A stretch of 15,171 bases of DNA from an uncultured Prosthecobacter sp. (lineage in GTDB: Bacteria; Verrucomicrobiota; Verrucomicrobiia; Verrucomicrobiales; Verrucomicrobiaceae). The notes beneath the pieces were generated by a model. The model did not search any database. It was not told where the DNA came from and was given only the letters and a program-made list of their open reading frames with translations. A program made the translations under genes and the position numbers. Shown piece after piece: positions 14,657 to 15,171 of this stretch. The first letter of the stretch is position 1. Every line of letters starts with the position of its first letter. The DNA is taken from positions 1 to 15,171 of the forward strand of contig CANNUR010000051.1 in assembly GCA_947523045.1 (NCBI GenBank). Reading direction: 5' to 3'.

Positions 14657-14900
14657 GTGCGCCCAGCATGGGCGTACTTCCTACGGGTGCAATTCCCTTC
14701 GCAAGTTGGTCACAACGAGCGAAGCGCAACTGAACAAAGAAGGCGGGCCCAGGTGGCCTGCTGGAAGCGGCGCAGACGAGAGAGAATCTGCAAGCAGCGT
14801 GGAGAAGGGTCAAAGCCAACAAGGGAGCGGCAGGCGTGGATGTCCACCAAGACATCACAGCCCGTTTCCGAGTGGGCGCTGGAGCTGTATCCATCTGTGA
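14657..14900 (+). mobile_element. 5' fragment of a group II intron, probably class C
   Basis: From 14657 the sequence reads GTGCGCCCAGCATGGGCG, agreeing with the GTGYG start of bacterial group II introns. It then has domain-I-like short stems such as GGGTGCAATTCCC and GAGCGAAGCGC. It begins directly after TTGTT at the end of a rho-independent terminator, the target that class C introns use (hairpin followed by TTGTT). Candidate exon-binding sequences complementary to TTTGTT occur at about 14732-14739 (GAACAAAG) and 14817-14823 (CAACAAG). No reverse transcriptase and no domain V are present before hsdM begins at 14988, so only the 5' part remains. The 3' limit is approximate. Confidence 0.5.
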
Positions 14901-14934
14901 TCGTGACGGTAAGATGGCGCAGTCAATTTTTACC

Positions 14935-14972
14935 TGGTCTGCCCGTGCGCCCAAGTCGGTTGGGGCAGACCA
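14935..14972. repeat. 10-bp perfect inverted repeat upstream of hsdM
   Basis: TGGTCTGCCC (14935-14944) and GGGCAGACCA (14963-14972) flank an 18-base spacer, ending 15 nt before the hsdM ATG. In RNA it could form a hairpin near the start codon; in DNA it could be an operator. There is no T-run, so it is not a standard terminator. Confidence 0.55.
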
Positions 14973-14987
14973 ACTCTCCACACCTCA

Positions 14988-15171
14988 ATGCTCGACGACA
15001 TCAAGAAAACCCTCTGGGCCACCGCCGACAAGCTGCGTGCCAACATGGACGCTGCCGAATACAAGCACCTGGTGCTCGGCCTCATCTTCGTCAAATACAT
15101 CTCTGACACCTTCGCCGCCCGCCGCGTCGAGCTGACGGCGCGCCTTACCAACCCCGACGACGATTATTACT
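14988..15171 (+). CDS. hsdM: Type I restriction-modification DNA methyltransferase HsdM, N-terminal part (runs off the window)
   Basis: The first 61 codons are open to the window edge. MLDDIKKTLWATADKLRAN, MDAAEYKHLVLGLIFVKYIS and DTFAARRVELTARLTNPDDDYY form the N-terminal helical domain of HsdM (usually about 500 residues). The YKHLVLGLIFVKYISD motif is highly conserved. HsdM with HsdS methylates adenine at a bipartite target, and with HsdR cuts unmodified DNA. The catalytic NPPF motif lies beyond the window. The ribosome site is weak; the start is chosen from the family-typical MLDDIKKTLW. It follows the tRNA remnant and intron fragment, so it is probably the first gene to the right of the presumed island edge, possibly leading an hsdMSR operon. 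Confidence 0.88.
   Translation, partial: MLDDIKKTLWATADKLRANMDAAEYKHLVLGLIFVKYISDTFAARRVELTARLTNPDDDYY

Noticed and set aside
14564..15106. Plus-strand 180-codon frame across the terminator, intron fragment and hsdM start
   Set aside because: It crosses the tRNA remnant and terminator and runs out of frame with hsdM. No family similarity was seen, apart from a faint chance that the part after 14838 began an intron-encoded protein.

Overview
The window is GC-rich, densely packed bacterial DNA that fits a betaproteobacterium of the order Burkholderiales. The main pointers are a Bug/TctC-type solute receptor at the end of a catabolic operon, LivF and VanB-type reductase remnants, and the general codon style. 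Genus cannot be fixed from the sequence alone.

Region 1 (1-869) holds two damaged minus-strand genes: the front third of a VanB/phthalate-dioxygenase-type reductase and a LivF-type ABC ATPase that has lost its N-terminus and an internal stretch. They look like the eroded end of an older operon abutting the next one.

Region 2 (915-10930) is one minus-strand run of nine genes with gaps of 26 nt or less or 4-nt ATGA overlaps. In transcription order it encodes a cytosolic Cys-type sulfatase, a hydroxymuconic-semialdehyde-type aldehyde dehydrogenase, an arylsulfotransferase-like beta-propeller protein, a short-chain dehydrogenase broken by a one-base frameshift, a Rieske oxygenase alpha subunit, a gentisate-1,2-dioxygenase-like double cupin, a 3-hydroxybenzoate-6-hydroxylase-like flavoprotein, a fumarylacetoacetate-hydrolase-family protein and a Bug receptor. 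A divergent LysR regulator starts 69 bp away at 11000. Read together, the set suggests uptake and breakdown of an aromatic compound, perhaps a sulfate ester: sulfate removal, side-chain oxidation, ring hydroxylation, gentisate-type ring cleavage and hydrolysis of the ring-fission product. The substrate is an inference.

Region 3 (11939-12792) is a gene-poor scar with a decayed IS630-family transposase fragment, a hairpin and short direct repeats.

Region 4 (12793-14450) is a complete hipB-hipA toxin-antitoxin pair on the minus strand with a recognisable promoter and a candidate operator.

Region 5 (14450-15171) looks like an island edge. An 18-base tRNA-Gly 3' end lies without the rest of the tRNA, followed by a rho-independent terminator. 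Directly at the end of its T-run lies what appears to be the 5' end of a group IIC intron. The start of hsdM (type I restriction-modification) then runs off the window on the plus strand. The simplest reading is that 14567-14584 is the right attachment site of an integrated element lying to the left.
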